A DNA stretch of 64,000 nt from Actinoplanes octamycinicus (GTDB lineage: Bacteria; Actinomycetota; Actinomycetes; Mycobacteriales; Micromonosporaceae), in contig NZ_JACHNB010000001.1 in the NCBI RefSeq assembly GCF_014205225.1, positions 372,001-436,000 of the forward strand, read 5' to 3'. The notes beneath the pieces are model-generated. The model saw only the letters and a program-made list of their open reading frames with translations. It made no database searches and had not been told where the DNA came from. This document shows positions 38,292 through 48,122 of the stretch, piece after piece (position 1 is the first letter of the stretch; the number at the start of each line of letters is the position of its first letter). The position numbers and the translations under genes were made by a program.

Positions 38292-39149
38292 ATGAGCTCG
38301 TCAGTGCTCTACGACCTGCCCGGCCCGCGCGGCCGCCGGCGCAACCTGATCATCGGCGTGCTGGCCACGCTGGCGATCGCCGGGCTGATCGCCTGGGTGA
38401 TCTACCGGTTCTACAAGACCGGCCAGTTCGAGGCGCGGCGCTGGGACCAGTTCAAGTTCAAGGCCGTCCAGATGGAGATCGTCGACGGCCTGGTCGCCAC
38501 GCTCACCGCGGCCGGCATCGCGACCGTGCTGGCGCTGCTCTTCGGTGCGATCTTCGCGGCCGGCCGGCTCAGCGAGCACCGGATCCTGCGGACCCCGTCG
38601 ACCTGGGTGGTCGAGCTGTTCCGGGCGATCCCGCTGCTCATCCTGATCTTCTTCGGCTACTACGTCCCGCTGCAGTACGGCTGGTCGATCAGCAACCTGT
38701 GGGCCCTGGTCATCGGCCTGACGCTGTACAACGGGTCGGTGCTCGCGGAGATCTTCCGGGCCGGCGTCAACGCGGTGCCGCGCGGGCAGTCCGAGGCGGC
38801 CTACGCGATCGGCCTGCGGAAGAACCAGGTGCTCCGGCTGATCCTGCTGCCGCAGGCGATCCGCTCGATGCTGCCGGCCATCGTGAGCCAGCTCGTGGTG
38901 CTGCTCAAGGACACCGCGCTCGGCTTCATCATCACCTACCCGGAGCTGCTGACGGTCGGCAAGACGATCGGCGGGCGGCTCGCCTTCGGGTTCCCCTACG
39001 TGCCGGCCTACCTGGTGATCGGGGCGATCTACATCAGCATCTGCGGGCTGCTGTCGAGCTTCGCGTGGTGGCTGCAGCGCCGGCTGACCCGGGTGCGGAC
39101 CACGGCGGCCAAGCCGCTGCCGCTGACCGATGTCAACCGGCAGGTCTGA
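38292..39149 (+). CDS. gluD: Glutamate ABC transporter permease
   Basis: 285 residues, ATG 38292 with GGAGG seven bases ahead. One TM (about 17-36) before the transporter core, VELFRAIPLLILIFFGYY, and the EAA loop AVPRGQSEAAYAIGLRKNQVLRLILLPQAIRSMLP. Second permease of gluABCD. It is followed by a hairpin and the convergent rny gene. The 73-bp spacer after gluC contains a repeated GAGCGAGCGTGCGAGCG-type motif. Confidence 0.92.
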   Translation: MSSSVLYDLPGPRGRRRNLIIGVLATLAIAGLIAWVIYRFYKTGQFEARRWDQFKFKAVQMEIVDGLVATLTAAGIATVLALLFGAIFAAGRLSEHRILRTPSTWVVELFRAIPLLILIFFGYYVPLQYGWSISNLWALVIGLTLYNGSVLAEIFRAGVNAVPRGQSEAAYAIGLRKNQVLRLILLPQAIRSMLPAIVSQLVVLLKDTALGFIITYPELLTVGKTIGGRLAFGFPYVPAYLVIGAIYISICGLLSSFAWWLQRRLTRVRTTAAKPLPLTDVNRQV

Positions 39150-39170
39150 GGCTGGTCACGACCGCCGCTT

Positions 39171-39203
39171 CACGGTACGGCGGGAGGCTCCCGTCGTACC
39201 GTG
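39171..39203. terminator. Bidirectional hairpin between gluD and rny
   Basis: 15-bp stem CACGGTACGGCGGGA / TCCCGTCGTACCGTG (one G-T pair), loop GGC, between convergent stops. It shares GGTACG with the hairpin at 10144. Confidence 0.8.
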
Positions 39204-39225
39204 ATCGTGGTCTGCTCCTGATCGT

Positions 39226-40950
39226 CTATCGGGCCAGTTCGGTGACGCGGGACTCGCGGACGACGGTGACGCGGATCTGACCGGGATAGGTCAGCTCCTC
39301 CTCGATCTGCTTCGCGACGTCGCGGGCCAGCACCGCGGCGCCGATGTCGTCGATGTCGTCCGGGCGGACCATCACCCGGATCTCCCGCCCGGCCTGCATC
39401 GCGAAGACCTTCTCGACGCCGACCTTGCCGCCGGCGATCTCCTCGATCCGCTCCAGCCGCTTGACGTAGGCCTCCAGGCTCTCCCGGCGCGCGCCCGGCC
39501 GGCCGCCCGAGCAGGCGTCCGAGGCCTGGGTGAGCACCGCCTCGATGGTCTGCGGCGGCACCTCGTTGTGATGCGCTTCGATCGCGTGCACGATGTCCTC
39601 GTGCTCGCCGTACTTGCGAGCCACGTCCGCGCCGATCAGCGCGTGACTGCCCTCCACCTCGTGGGTCAGCGCCTTGCCGATGTCGTGCAGGAAGGCGGCC
39701 CGCTTCATGGTCGGTACGTCCAGGCCCAGCTCGGCAGCCATGATCCCGGCGATGTGCGCGGTCTCCACCAGGTGCTTGAGCACGTTCTGGCCGTAACTCG
39801 TGCGGTACCGCAGCCGGCCCAGCAACTTGACCAGCTCCGGGTGGATGTTGGTGATCCCGACGTCGACCAGCGCCTCCTCGGCGGCCCGGTCGCAGAGCCG
39901 CTCCACCTCGTTGCGCGCCGAGTCGAAGACCTCCTCGATCCGGTGCGGATGGATCCGGCCGTCCAGCACCAGCTTCTCCAGCGTCAGCCGGCCCACCTCG
40001 CGGCGCACCGGGTCGAAGCAGGAGAGCAGCACCGCCTCCGGGGTGTCGTCGATGATCAGGTTCACCCCGGTGGTCGACTCGAAGGCCCGGATGTTGCGGC
40101 CCTCCCGGCCGATGATCCGGCCCTTCATCTCGTCACTCGGCAGGTGCAGCACGCTGACCACGCTCTCCGCCGTCTGCTCGCTGGCGATCCGCTGGATCGC
40201 GTCGACCACGATGTGCCGGGCCCGGGTGTCCGCGGTGCTCCGGGCATCCTGCTCGATGTCCCGGATCAGGATCGCGGCCTCCCGCTTCGCCTGACCCTCG
40301 ATCGACTCGATCAGCTCGCCCTTGGCGGTGTCGGCGGTGAGCCCGGCGATCCGCTCCAGCTCCCGGCGCTTCATCTCCTCGGCCGCCCGGATCTCCGTCT
40401 CGCGGCTGCGCAGGTCGGCTTCCTTCTTGGTCAGCTCGGCCTCCATCGCCCCGAGCCGGCGCTCCCGTTCGACCAGGCGCTCGACCTCCTCGGCGTGCAG
40501 CCGCTCACGCTCGTCGATCCGGGCGGCGCGCCGCTCCACCTCCGCCGACTGCTCCTTCACCGTGGCGTTGAGCAGGGCGATCTCCCGCTCACCGGAGCGG
40601 CGGGCGGCGGTGCGCAGCTGCTCGACGTCCGCCTCGGCCTGCCGGTGGGCGTGCTCCAGGATGGTGTCGGCCTCGCTGTGCGCGTTCTCCAGGACCCGGC
40701 GGGCCTCGGCCCGGGCGGCGGCGGCCTCGGCCTTCGCGGCGGCTGCCTCGGCGCGCACCGAAGCCGCCTTGGCGTTCGCGTCGGCGACCTTCGCCTGAGC
40801 GTCGCCGACCTCCTGCTCGTGCCGATCGTGGGCGTCCTGCCGTTCGGACCGCAGCTGGCGCAGGGCACGGGCACCCAGCGTCAGGCCGACGATCACCGAC
40901 ACGGCGAGCACGACGATCGCTACTACGAGCACCCAGTACTGGGGGGCCAT
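39226..40950 (-). CDS. rny: Ribonuclease Y
   Basis: 574 residues. N-terminal TM anchor (VLVVAIVVLAVSVIVGLTLG, about 7-26), a long Ala/Glu-rich coiled coil (about 30-220), KH domain with GRIIGREGRNIRAFESTTG (about 275), and HD phosphohydrolase domain with FLHDIGKALTHE and AIEAHHNEV. It is a membrane-bound endoribonuclease that starts mRNA decay. The coiled-coil is longer than in Bacillus Rny (520 residues). Confidence 0.95.
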   Translation of the reverse strand: MAPQYWVLVVAIVVLAVSVIVGLTLGARALRQLRSERQDAHDRHEQEVGDAQAKVADANAKAASVRAEAAAAKAEAAAARAEARRVLENAHSEADTILEHAHRQAEADVEQLRTAARRSGEREIALLNATVKEQSAEVERRAARIDERERLHAEEVERLVERERRLGAMEAELTKKEADLRSRETEIRAAEEMKRRELERIAGLTADTAKGELIESIEGQAKREAAILIRDIEQDARSTADTRARHIVVDAIQRIASEQTAESVVSVLHLPSDEMKGRIIGREGRNIRAFESTTGVNLIIDDTPEAVLLSCFDPVRREVGRLTLEKLVLDGRIHPHRIEEVFDSARNEVERLCDRAAEEALVDVGITNIHPELVKLLGRLRYRTSYGQNVLKHLVETAHIAGIMAAELGLDVPTMKRAAFLHDIGKALTHEVEGSHALIGADVARKYGEHEDIVHAIEAHHNEVPPQTIEAVLTQASDACSGGRPGARRESLEAYVKRLERIEEIAGGKVGVEKVFAMQAGREIRVMVRPDDIDDIGAAVLARDVAKQIEEELTYPGQIRVTVVRESRVTELAR

Positions 40951-42426
40951 CTCGCCGCGTCTCCCTTCGCCGCCGGCGCGGTGTGCACGCGCGCGGGCTC
41001 TCTGCGGGATGCCCGACCAAGGCAGATGACCACAGGCGGCACCGGGCCCCGGCTCACACGCTCCGCCGTACGGCTACCAGCTTCGCCTCTCGGGAAGGCT
41101 GGATGCCGCCTGTTCCGGCTTCCTGACCTCTCCTCGCCGGAATCGGGGGTGGCTTTCGCCCTCCCGGTCCGGTTCGTCGGTTCTCTGGTCCGGTCCGGTT
41201 CGTCGGTTCTCTGGTCCGGGCCGGTGCCGTGGGTTCGGCTCGGGCCCGGCCCTGGCGGGGTCGGGTCCGGTGGGGCCGATCAGCTGCGGCGTCTTCGGAG
41301 TCACGGCCTCTCCCGGTCCAGCGGCGCCTTCTGCCGGCGGCGCCGGCACGGGCCGGGTCGCCTTCGGTGGCGTCGCCCCGGGTCGGTGGCGTCGCTGCGG
41401 TCGGTGGCGTCACCTCGATGGGTGGCGTCGCCTCGGGTCGGCGGCGTCCTCGACCCGGCCGGATGGCTGGGCTCGGCCGGGGCGGCGGGACCCGGACCGG
41501 TGGCGATGGTCTGACCTTTCCTCGGCCGGCTCCCCGCGGAACTTCGCATCGCCGGTCGGATCCTGGTCGTGGCCGCGCCACATGTCCGCTGTCACGGCCG
41601 CTCCGGAGTGCCGAAGCCGGTCCACGAATGTCGACGGAGTGTGACAAGCTTTGAAACGATTTCTCGTCCCGCGAAGCTGTGTCGGTCCCCGCCGGCGGTG
41701 CGGTCGGCTTCCGCGTCCGGGTCAGCTGCTGATGGCTCGGATCAGAGTGTGTGGAGTTGTGGGGTCGACCGCTGCTATGCCACGCCGCCCACCGCGCGGT
41801 CAGCGGTCGGCGGAGCCTGCGGCGGGCCGGACCCGCCAAGTGATGCCGTAATGTAATGCGATCTATGTTGTGTGTGTTGCTTGCGATGGTCGAGCAAACC
41901 TTGTGTAACGCGAGGCTAGGTCGCGAGTGCCGCTTCGGTCAAGGACTCATGATTCGGCAGCGGATAGGACGTAGGGCACAGACGTGCTTACGCCCAGCTC
42001 ACGATATCGCCCGGATATTTCCGACGTGCCGGGCCATCGAGCCCTTTCGCCCCCGGCCGATCTCCGTCGTTTCGAGGCCGTCACCCATTATCCCGCCCGT
42101 CGACAACCGGACGCCCATCACACTGAGCGTGATGGAGACCGCTCCGGCGTCCGGGAAACCGGAGGTTCCCGCCGAATGGGTGGAGTTCCTCACCACCGGA
42201 CTATATCGGGGCGAGATGCTGCTATCGGGGTGAATGCCACCAGGTAGTGGCGTGGCCGGGCAGACCCCGGCCTGGCTCCCGAAGCGGCGTCGGAACGTGC
42301 CCCACGCGGTCCGGGCGGATCGGTGCCGGTGTCTCTCCGCTCATCGACACTTGTTACAAAGCGCAACCGTGAGCCGGGCACGCAGCGCTCCCCCAGCGCC
42401 CCGAAATGACCGCTGATCGCCGCCGG

Positions 42427-42525
42427 GTGAGCTGTGGCGCTCTCCTCAAGGCGAGCGTCGCACTTTCTCAAGGTGAGCTGTGACGCTCTCCTCAAGGCGA
42501 GCTGTCGCGCCCCCTCAAGGCGCGA
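42427..42525. repeat. 22-24-bp tandem repeat (4 copies)
   Basis: Units of the type GTGAGCTGTGGCGCTCTCCT-CAAG, each ending in TCAAG. The first and third units are almost identical, suggesting duplication of a two-unit block. Confidence 0.8.
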
Positions 42526-42739
42526 GTCCTGCCGGACCGGCGATCTGATCCCACGCACCGAAGCGACCTGGGCCAAGTCCCCCGGCGAGAGGACACCCAG
42601 ACAGGGCCTGCCGACCCAGCCAACCCCCGGAGCCGCTTGGACCGATCCGCCGACGAGAACGCGTCCAGACAGGCCCACCGACCTGATCGCACACCTCGAC
42701 GTCATCTGGGCTGACTCCACCAACGAGAAGCATCCGGGG

Positions 42740-42868
42740 CGGTCAGGAGAGGGTGGGGCAGCGGACGGCCAGGAAACCGTGGGGCACCGGACGGCCACGA
42801 GACGGTGGGCACCGCGCGGCCACGAGACGGTGTTCACCGCGGCCAGGAAGCGGCCAGGCACCGGGCGG
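42740..42868. repeat. About 28-bp tandem repeats up to the recX stop
   Basis: Four to five diverged units of GGCACCGGACGGCCACGAGACGGT-like sequence, ending at the recX stop codon (CAGGAGGAGGGGTC). The units share GGCGGTCAGGA with the recX 3' end. Confidence 0.65.
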
Positions 42869-44386
42869 TCAGGAGGAGGGGTCGTCTGCCTGGTCGGCCA
42901 AGGCGTCGGCGTCCACGCCGTCGGCGAACTCGGCGGCTTCGGCGTCGCGGGCGGCCAAGGCGTCCTTGACGGCGCGGATGGCTACGCCGGCCGGGTATCC
43001 CTTGCGGGCGAGCATCGCCACGAGGCGGCGGAAGACGGCCTCCGGGGTGCCGGTGGCGCTGCGCAGCTTGCGGTCGACCAGGGCGCGGGCGGTCTCCGCC
43101 TCCGCGTCCGCGTCGACGGCCTCCAAGGCCTCGCTGGCCACCTCGGCGTCGACGCCGCGCTGGCGCAGCTCGTTGGCGAGGGCGCGGCGGGCCAGCCCAC
43201 GACCGTGATGCCGGCTGGACACCCACGCCCGGGCGAACGCCGCGTCGTCGATGATGCCGACCTCGTCATACCGGTCCAGGACCTCGGCGATCACCTCCTC
43301 GGAGATCTCCTTCCGGACCAGCACCTTGGCCAGCTCAGCTCGGGTCCGCGGACGCACCGCGAGCTGCCGCAGACAGATCTCACGCGCCCGCTCGGACTCC
43401 GTCTGCTGCGGCCCAGCCGACCGGCGCGCCGCACCGTCGCCGGCCCCCGAGCCAGCACCGTCCCCGCCACCGGAACGGCTCCCGCCACCCCAACGACTGG
43501 AGCCGCGCCCGCCACCGCCCGACCGCCCGGAACGATCCGAGCCACCCGAACCACCGGAGCCGAACCCGCCGCCCGACCGCCCGGAACGATCCGAGCCACC
43601 CGAACCACCGGAGCCGAACCCGCCGCCCGACCGCCCGGAGCTGCCCCACCGCTCGGAGCCGAACCCGCTAACCGGACGATCCGCGTCGCCCGGCCGCTCC
43701 GAGCCGGAACCGAGGCCATCCGAACCGGTCCACCGATCCGAGCCGGAAGCGCTGCCCCACCGCTCGGAACCGGAACCAAGGACATCCGAACCGGTCCACC
43801 GATCCGAGCCCGAAGCGCTGCCCGAATGATCGGAGTCGCTGCCTGACCCGCTGCCAGAACGATCCGGGCGGCCCGGACCGGCCGCCCCACTCGAACGGTC
43901 AGGATCGCTCCGCCGACCAGCGCCGGAGGCATCGCCCGAGTCATCCCGGGTGTCCGAGGCGCCTTGCTCGCTCGGGCGGCCCGCGCCTGAATGGCTCCAG
44001 CCATCCGGGATGCCGCGGCTGACCAGGCGATCCAGACTCTCGCCGGCCCGATCTGCCGAGCCGGCACGGCCGCCCGGAGCGCTCCGGCGGCCGGAGCGGC
44101 CCCAGGCGCCGGCAGCGCCTGAGGACTCGTCGCCGGCAGGCTCCGGGTCGGAGGAGGAGTCGGCCGGCCCCTCGTTGGCCTCGCTGGAGGAACCGAACGT
44201 CTGCCAGAGGCCCTCGTCGTCCTCCGGGCGGCGGCGACGGGCATAGCCGCCCCGCCGGCCACCGCCGCGGCGCGCCGGGCCCGAGGCGCGGTCGCCCTCG
44301 GAAGTGTCATCCGGCGCGTCGGAGCCGGTCCGGGGCGGGAGGGGATCCCACCCGCGCCCGGACCGGGCACCACGTCGTCCGGCCAT
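42869..44386 (-). CDS. recX: RecX with very long disordered N-terminal extension
   Basis: 505 residues; typical actinobacterial RecX is about 170-220. The RecX domain is residues about 329-490 (ESERAREICLRQLAVRPRTRAELAKVLVRKEI...DDAAFARAWVSSRHHGRGLARRALANELRQRGV). It caps and destabilises RecA filaments. Residues 1-328 are Gly/Ser/Asp/Arg-rich and repetitive (FGSGGSGGSDRSGRSGGG twice; SGSERWG and SGSDRWTGSD alternating). The whole extension is in frame from the ATG at 44386, 14 bp after recA, with no stop and no ribosome site seen inside. A shorter internal start cannot be excluded. Co-transcribed with recA. Confidence 0.88.
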   Translation of the reverse strand: MAGRRGARSGRGWDPLPPRTGSDAPDDTSEGDRASGPARRGGGRRGGYARRRRPEDDEGLWQTFGSSSEANEGPADSSSDPEPAGDESSGAAGAWGRSGRRSAPGGRAGSADRAGESLDRLVSRGIPDGWSHSGAGRPSEQGASDTRDDSGDASGAGRRSDPDRSSGAAGPGRPDRSGSGSGSDSDHSGSASGSDRWTGSDVLGSGSERWGSASGSDRWTGSDGLGSGSERPGDADRPVSGFGSERWGSSGRSGGGFGSGGSGGSDRSGRSGGGFGSGGSGGSDRSGRSGGGGRGSSRWGGGSRSGGGDGAGSGAGDGAARRSAGPQQTESERAREICLRQLAVRPRTRAELAKVLVRKEISEEVIAEVLDRYDEVGIIDDAAFARAWVSSRHHGRGLARRALANELRQRGVDAEVASEALEAVDADAEAETARALVDRKLRSATGTPEAVFRRLVAMLARKGYPAGVAIRAVKDALAARDAEAAEFADGVDADALADQADDPSS

Positions 44387-44400
44387 CGCGGACTACCGGA

Positions 44401-45447
<1,047 letters not shown>

Positions 45448-45570
45448 TGCCGTCACCCCTGTATTGGACTTCGCGTTCTTCGCCACGGCCGACACGGTAT
45501 GCGGTGGGTATGACAAAAATCCTCCGCCCTACCCAGGGCTGTGGATGGCCGAGCCGCTGTGGACAATAGC

Positions 45571-45584
45571 CGAACACTTGTACG
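45571..45584. promoter_or_regulatory. SOS (LexA) box upstream of recA
   Basis: CGAACACTTGTACG: GAAC-N4-GTAC, the same variant as both lexA boxes, 124 bp upstream of the recA ATG and between recA and the DUF3046 gene. Confidence 0.75.
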
Positions 45585-45624
45585 ACATCGAGCGACACGC
45601 CAGAACAAGCGTACGAAAAATGAC

Positions 45625-45825
45625 TCAGTGCAGCTGGGAGGGCACCCGATCGGGGTACGACGCCACCACCGCGCGCCAGATGGTAGCCGTCTCGACACCC
45701 TGCGCAATCGCCTGATCGATGGTCCGGCCGCCGAGCGCCGCGAAAGCGTGATCGGCCGCGATGCTGCGGGCGTAAGCCGCTCCGAACGCCTGCTCCAGGC
45801 GCCCCCAGAAATCCGTCAATCGCAC
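45625..45825 (-). CDS. DUF3046 protein (Rv2738c-like)
   Basis: 66 residues, GTG start. RLTDFWGRLEQAFGAAYARSIAADHAFAALGGRTIDQAIAQGV and a closing VW/WRAV...YPDRVPSQLH are the signature of DUF3046, a small helical protein found immediately upstream of recA across actinobacteria. Function unknown. It is upstream of recA in the same direction but separated from it by the SOS promoter. Confidence 0.92.
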   Translation of the reverse strand: MRLTDFWGRLEQAFGAAYARSIAADHAFAALGGRTIDQAIAQGVETATIWRAVVASYPDRVPSQLH

Positions 45826-45979
45826 GTGACGAGGGTACCCACGCGGTATCCGGGCGACACGCTCCGTGCAGTGGCCCCCGCTCGGCGGAGAGGTGCTTTG
45901 TGACCTGCGGCACGGGCGGTGGGCGTACCCGAAATGTGTCTGGTCGTCCGGCGATCGGAAGCCGAGCGGGCGGCGAGAG

Positions 45980-46645
45980 TCAGGCGGCGATCGCCCCGGC
46001 CGCGACCTTCAGGTCGTCGACCAGGCCCTGATAGGCGATGTCACGATTGTCCGCGCGCAGCACCGCCGACGGGTGGATGGTGGCCAGCGCCTGGATCTCG
46101 GCGACCGGGAAGTCCTCCGGATGCTCGGCCGAGCCCGGCCACGGCATCAGCCGCCCGCGGGACTTGGTGACCCGGAACGAGGGGCCCAGCAGCGCCTTCG
46201 CCGCGGTCGCCCCGAGCAGCACCACCAGCTGCGGCTGCAGCAGCGCGAACTCGGCGACCAGCCAGGGCCGGCAGGCGGTGATGTGGGCCGGGCCGGGGGT
46301 CTGGTGGATGCGCCGTTTGCCGCGCAGCTCGAACCGGAAGTGCTTCACCGCGTTGGTGATGTAGAGGTCGGCCGGGTCGATCCCGGCGTCGTCCACGGCG
46401 TCGCGCAGCAGCCGCCCGGCCGGGCCGACGAACGGCAACCCCTTCTGGTCCTCGACGTCGCCGGGCTGCTCGCCGACGAAGACGACTCGGGCGTGCGGGG
46501 CGCCGCGGCCGAAGACCGTCTGGGTGGCGTCCTCGTGGAGCTCACAGCCCCGGCAACCGGACGCGGCCTGCTTGAGCTCGTCGATGCTGTGCGGCTGCGA
46601 CGGCACCCACTGCTGTGCGCCGACCGGCGCTTCGGTCCCTGGCAT
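45980..46645 (-). CDS. udgX: UdgX-type uracil-DNA glycosylase
   Basis: 221 residues from ATG 46645 (CGGAGGGC directly ahead). Family 4-like core: four Fe-S Cys (CRGCELH and later), GEQPGDVEDQKGLPFVGPAGRLL, TNAVKHFRF, and HPSAVLR. The diagnostic feature is the R-loop insertion GKRRIHQTP with His114. In M. smegmatis UdgX the equivalent His attacks the deoxyribose after uracil excision and leaves the enzyme covalently bound to DNA. The loop and His are intact, so the same suicide-like tight binding is expected. It sits between DUF3046/recA and a MocR gene. Confidence 0.92.
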   Translation of the reverse strand: MPGTEAPVGAQQWVPSQPHSIDELKQAASGCRGCELHEDATQTVFGRGAPHARVVFVGEQPGDVEDQKGLPFVGPAGRLLRDAVDDAGIDPADLYITNAVKHFRFELRGKRRIHQTPGPAHITACRPWLVAEFALLQPQLVVLLGATAAKALLGPSFRVTKSRGRLMPWPGSAEHPEDFPVAEIQALATIHPSAVLRADNRDIAYQGLVDDLKVAAGAIAA

Positions 46646-46726
46646 GCCCTCCGTTTTACCCGGGCGAGCACCCGTCACGCCGACCGGGCCCACTCTCCCG
46701 GAGGACACCGATCCGCCACCGGCGGA

Positions 46727-48070
46727 CTATCGCGTCACCCCGGTGGTGGCGGGGCGGACCGCGGTGGCCACCGCCCGGGCGAGCGCCGGCATGTCCGGCT
46801 CGGCCAGCGGGCTGACGGTGATCCGGACGCCGGGTGGCGAGGCGACGCGGAACAGCGCCCCGGGCGCCACCGCGAACCCCGCGTCGCGGAGCACGGTGAT
46901 CGCGTGGGTCTCGTCGGGGACCGGGACCCAGACGTTGATGCCGGTGTCGCCGGAGGACGGGACGCCGTGCTCGCGGAGCCGGTCGCGCAGGGCGGTGCGC
47001 CGGGCCGCATAGGACCGGGCCGCCGCCGCGACCAGCTCGGACACCTCGGGGTCGCGCCAGAGCTGGAGCAGCAGCCGCTGGGACAGGGTGGACACCCAGC
47101 CCATCCCGATCCGCATCCGGCCGGCGACCCGGGCCACCGACGTCTCGTCCCCGGCCAGCAGGGCGACCCGCAGGTCCGGCCCGAACGGCTTGGAGGCCGA
47201 CCGGATGAAGGCCCACCAGCGGGTCACCGGGCCGACGCAGTGCGGCGGCTGCTCGGCCAGCTCGGCGGCGTGATCGTCCTCCATCAGCAGCACCTCCGGA
47301 TGCGCGCCGAGCAGCTCGCGCAGGACGGCGGCCCGGGTGGCGCTGACCGCGGCGCCGGTCGGGTTCTGCGCGCGGACGGTGATCACCACGGCCCGGGCTC
47401 CGGCGCGCAGGGCGGCGGCCAGCGACTCCGGATCGGGGCCCTCGGCGTCCAGCGCGACCGGCAGCGGCCGCATGCCCAGGGCGGCGATCAGGTCCAGCAG
47501 CGCCGCCCAGCCCGGGTCCTCGACGGCGACCGCGTCACCCGGCTTGAGATGGGCGGTGAGCAGCCGCTCGATCGAGTCGAGGGTGCCGGCGGTGACAGCG
47601 ATCGCCGCGTCGCCGGCCGGCACGCCCTCGGCGAGCAGGCGGGGCCGGGCCGCCTCGATCAGCTCCGGCAGGGTGGTCGCCGCGGTGTAGCCCCGCGGCG
47701 GCCCGACCCGCTCGGCGACCGCTCGCAGGGCCGGGCCCAGCGGGGGCAGGAACCGCAGGTCGGGGTCGCCGGCGGAGAGATCCAGCAGGCCGGGTGGCGC
47801 CGGGAGCCGCAACGCCGACCGGGAGACCGCCACCGGCGGGCGGGACCGGATCCGGGTGCCGCGCCGGCCCTCGGTCTCGACCACGCCGCGGTGCCGCAGC
47901 TCCTGGTAGGCCTTGGCGACGGTGGCCGGGCTGACGTGCAGCGCGGCGGCGAGCGCCCGGACCGGTGGCAGGGCCGCACCGAAGGCCCAGTCGCCGCGCA
48001 TCACGCCGGCCTCGATGCTCGCCGAAATCGCGGCGGCGGTCTCCCCGGTCACCTGATATTGTCCTGACAC
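46727..48070 (-). CDS. MocR-type (GntR-aminotransferase) transcriptional regulator
   Basis: 447 residues. GntR winged HTH at about 8-75 (GDWAFGAALPPVRALAAALHVSPATVAKAYQELRHRGVVETEGRRGT), a short linker, then a fold type I aminotransferase domain (about 90-440) with AGTLDSIERLL, NPTGAAVS and the PLP Lys in SASKPFGPDLR. MocR proteins such as PdxR/TauR sense PLP or amino acids. It is divergent from a PNPOx-like gene, and a perfect 12-bp palindrome sits in the 52-bp spacer, so it likely controls both. Confidence 0.9.
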   Translation of the reverse strand: MSGQYQVTGETAAAISASIEAGVMRGDWAFGAALPPVRALAAALHVSPATVAKAYQELRHRGVVETEGRRGTRIRSRPPVAVSRSALRLPAPPGLLDLSAGDPDLRFLPPLGPALRAVAERVGPPRGYTAATTLPELIEAARPRLLAEGVPAGDAAIAVTAGTLDSIERLLTAHLKPGDAVAVEDPGWAALLDLIAALGMRPLPVALDAEGPDPESLAAALRAGARAVVITVRAQNPTGAAVSATRAAVLRELLGAHPEVLLMEDDHAAELAEQPPHCVGPVTRWWAFIRSASKPFGPDLRVALLAGDETSVARVAGRMRIGMGWVSTLSQRLLLQLWRDPEVSELVAAAARSYAARRTALRDRLREHGVPSSGDTGINVWVPVPDETHAITVLRDAGFAVAPGALFRVASPPGVRITVSPLAEPDMPALARAVATAVRPATTGVTR

Positions 48071-48081
48071 AGTCGCGATTC

Positions 48082-48093
48082 TGTACTAGTACA
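48082..48093. promoter_or_regulatory. Palindromic operator for the MocR regulator
   Basis: TGTACTAGTACA, a perfect 12-bp palindrome in the 52-bp gap between the divergent mocR and PNPOx-GNAT genes; TGTAC/GTACA arms are common in GntR-family sites. Confidence 0.7.
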
Positions 48094-48122
48094 AGCCGGA
48101 AAGCAAGCACGGGAGGGCCCTG

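Larger units (their letters stand above)
40951..42868. other. Gene-poor interval between rny and recX
   Basis: About 1.9 kb without a convincing gene. 41180-41560 is repetitive (GGTCCGGTTCGTCGGTTCTC twice, then GGTGGCGTC-type units). 41850-42240 is clearly lower in GC than its surroundings. It could hide a small gene: an ATG at 42132 opens 33 codons (METAPASGKPEVPAEWVEFL...) to TGA at 42231, without a clear ribosome site. 42427-42868 is tandem repeat. Longer open frames here have no recognisable domain. Confidence 0.7.

Noticed and set aside
41054..41839. 261-residue minus-strand frame upstream of rny
   Set aside because: Pro/Arg/Thr low-complexity, spans repeats, and lacks any recognisable segment.
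42434..43846. 470-residue plus-strand frame
   Set aside because: Runs antisense through recX and through tandem repeats; composition is a shadow.
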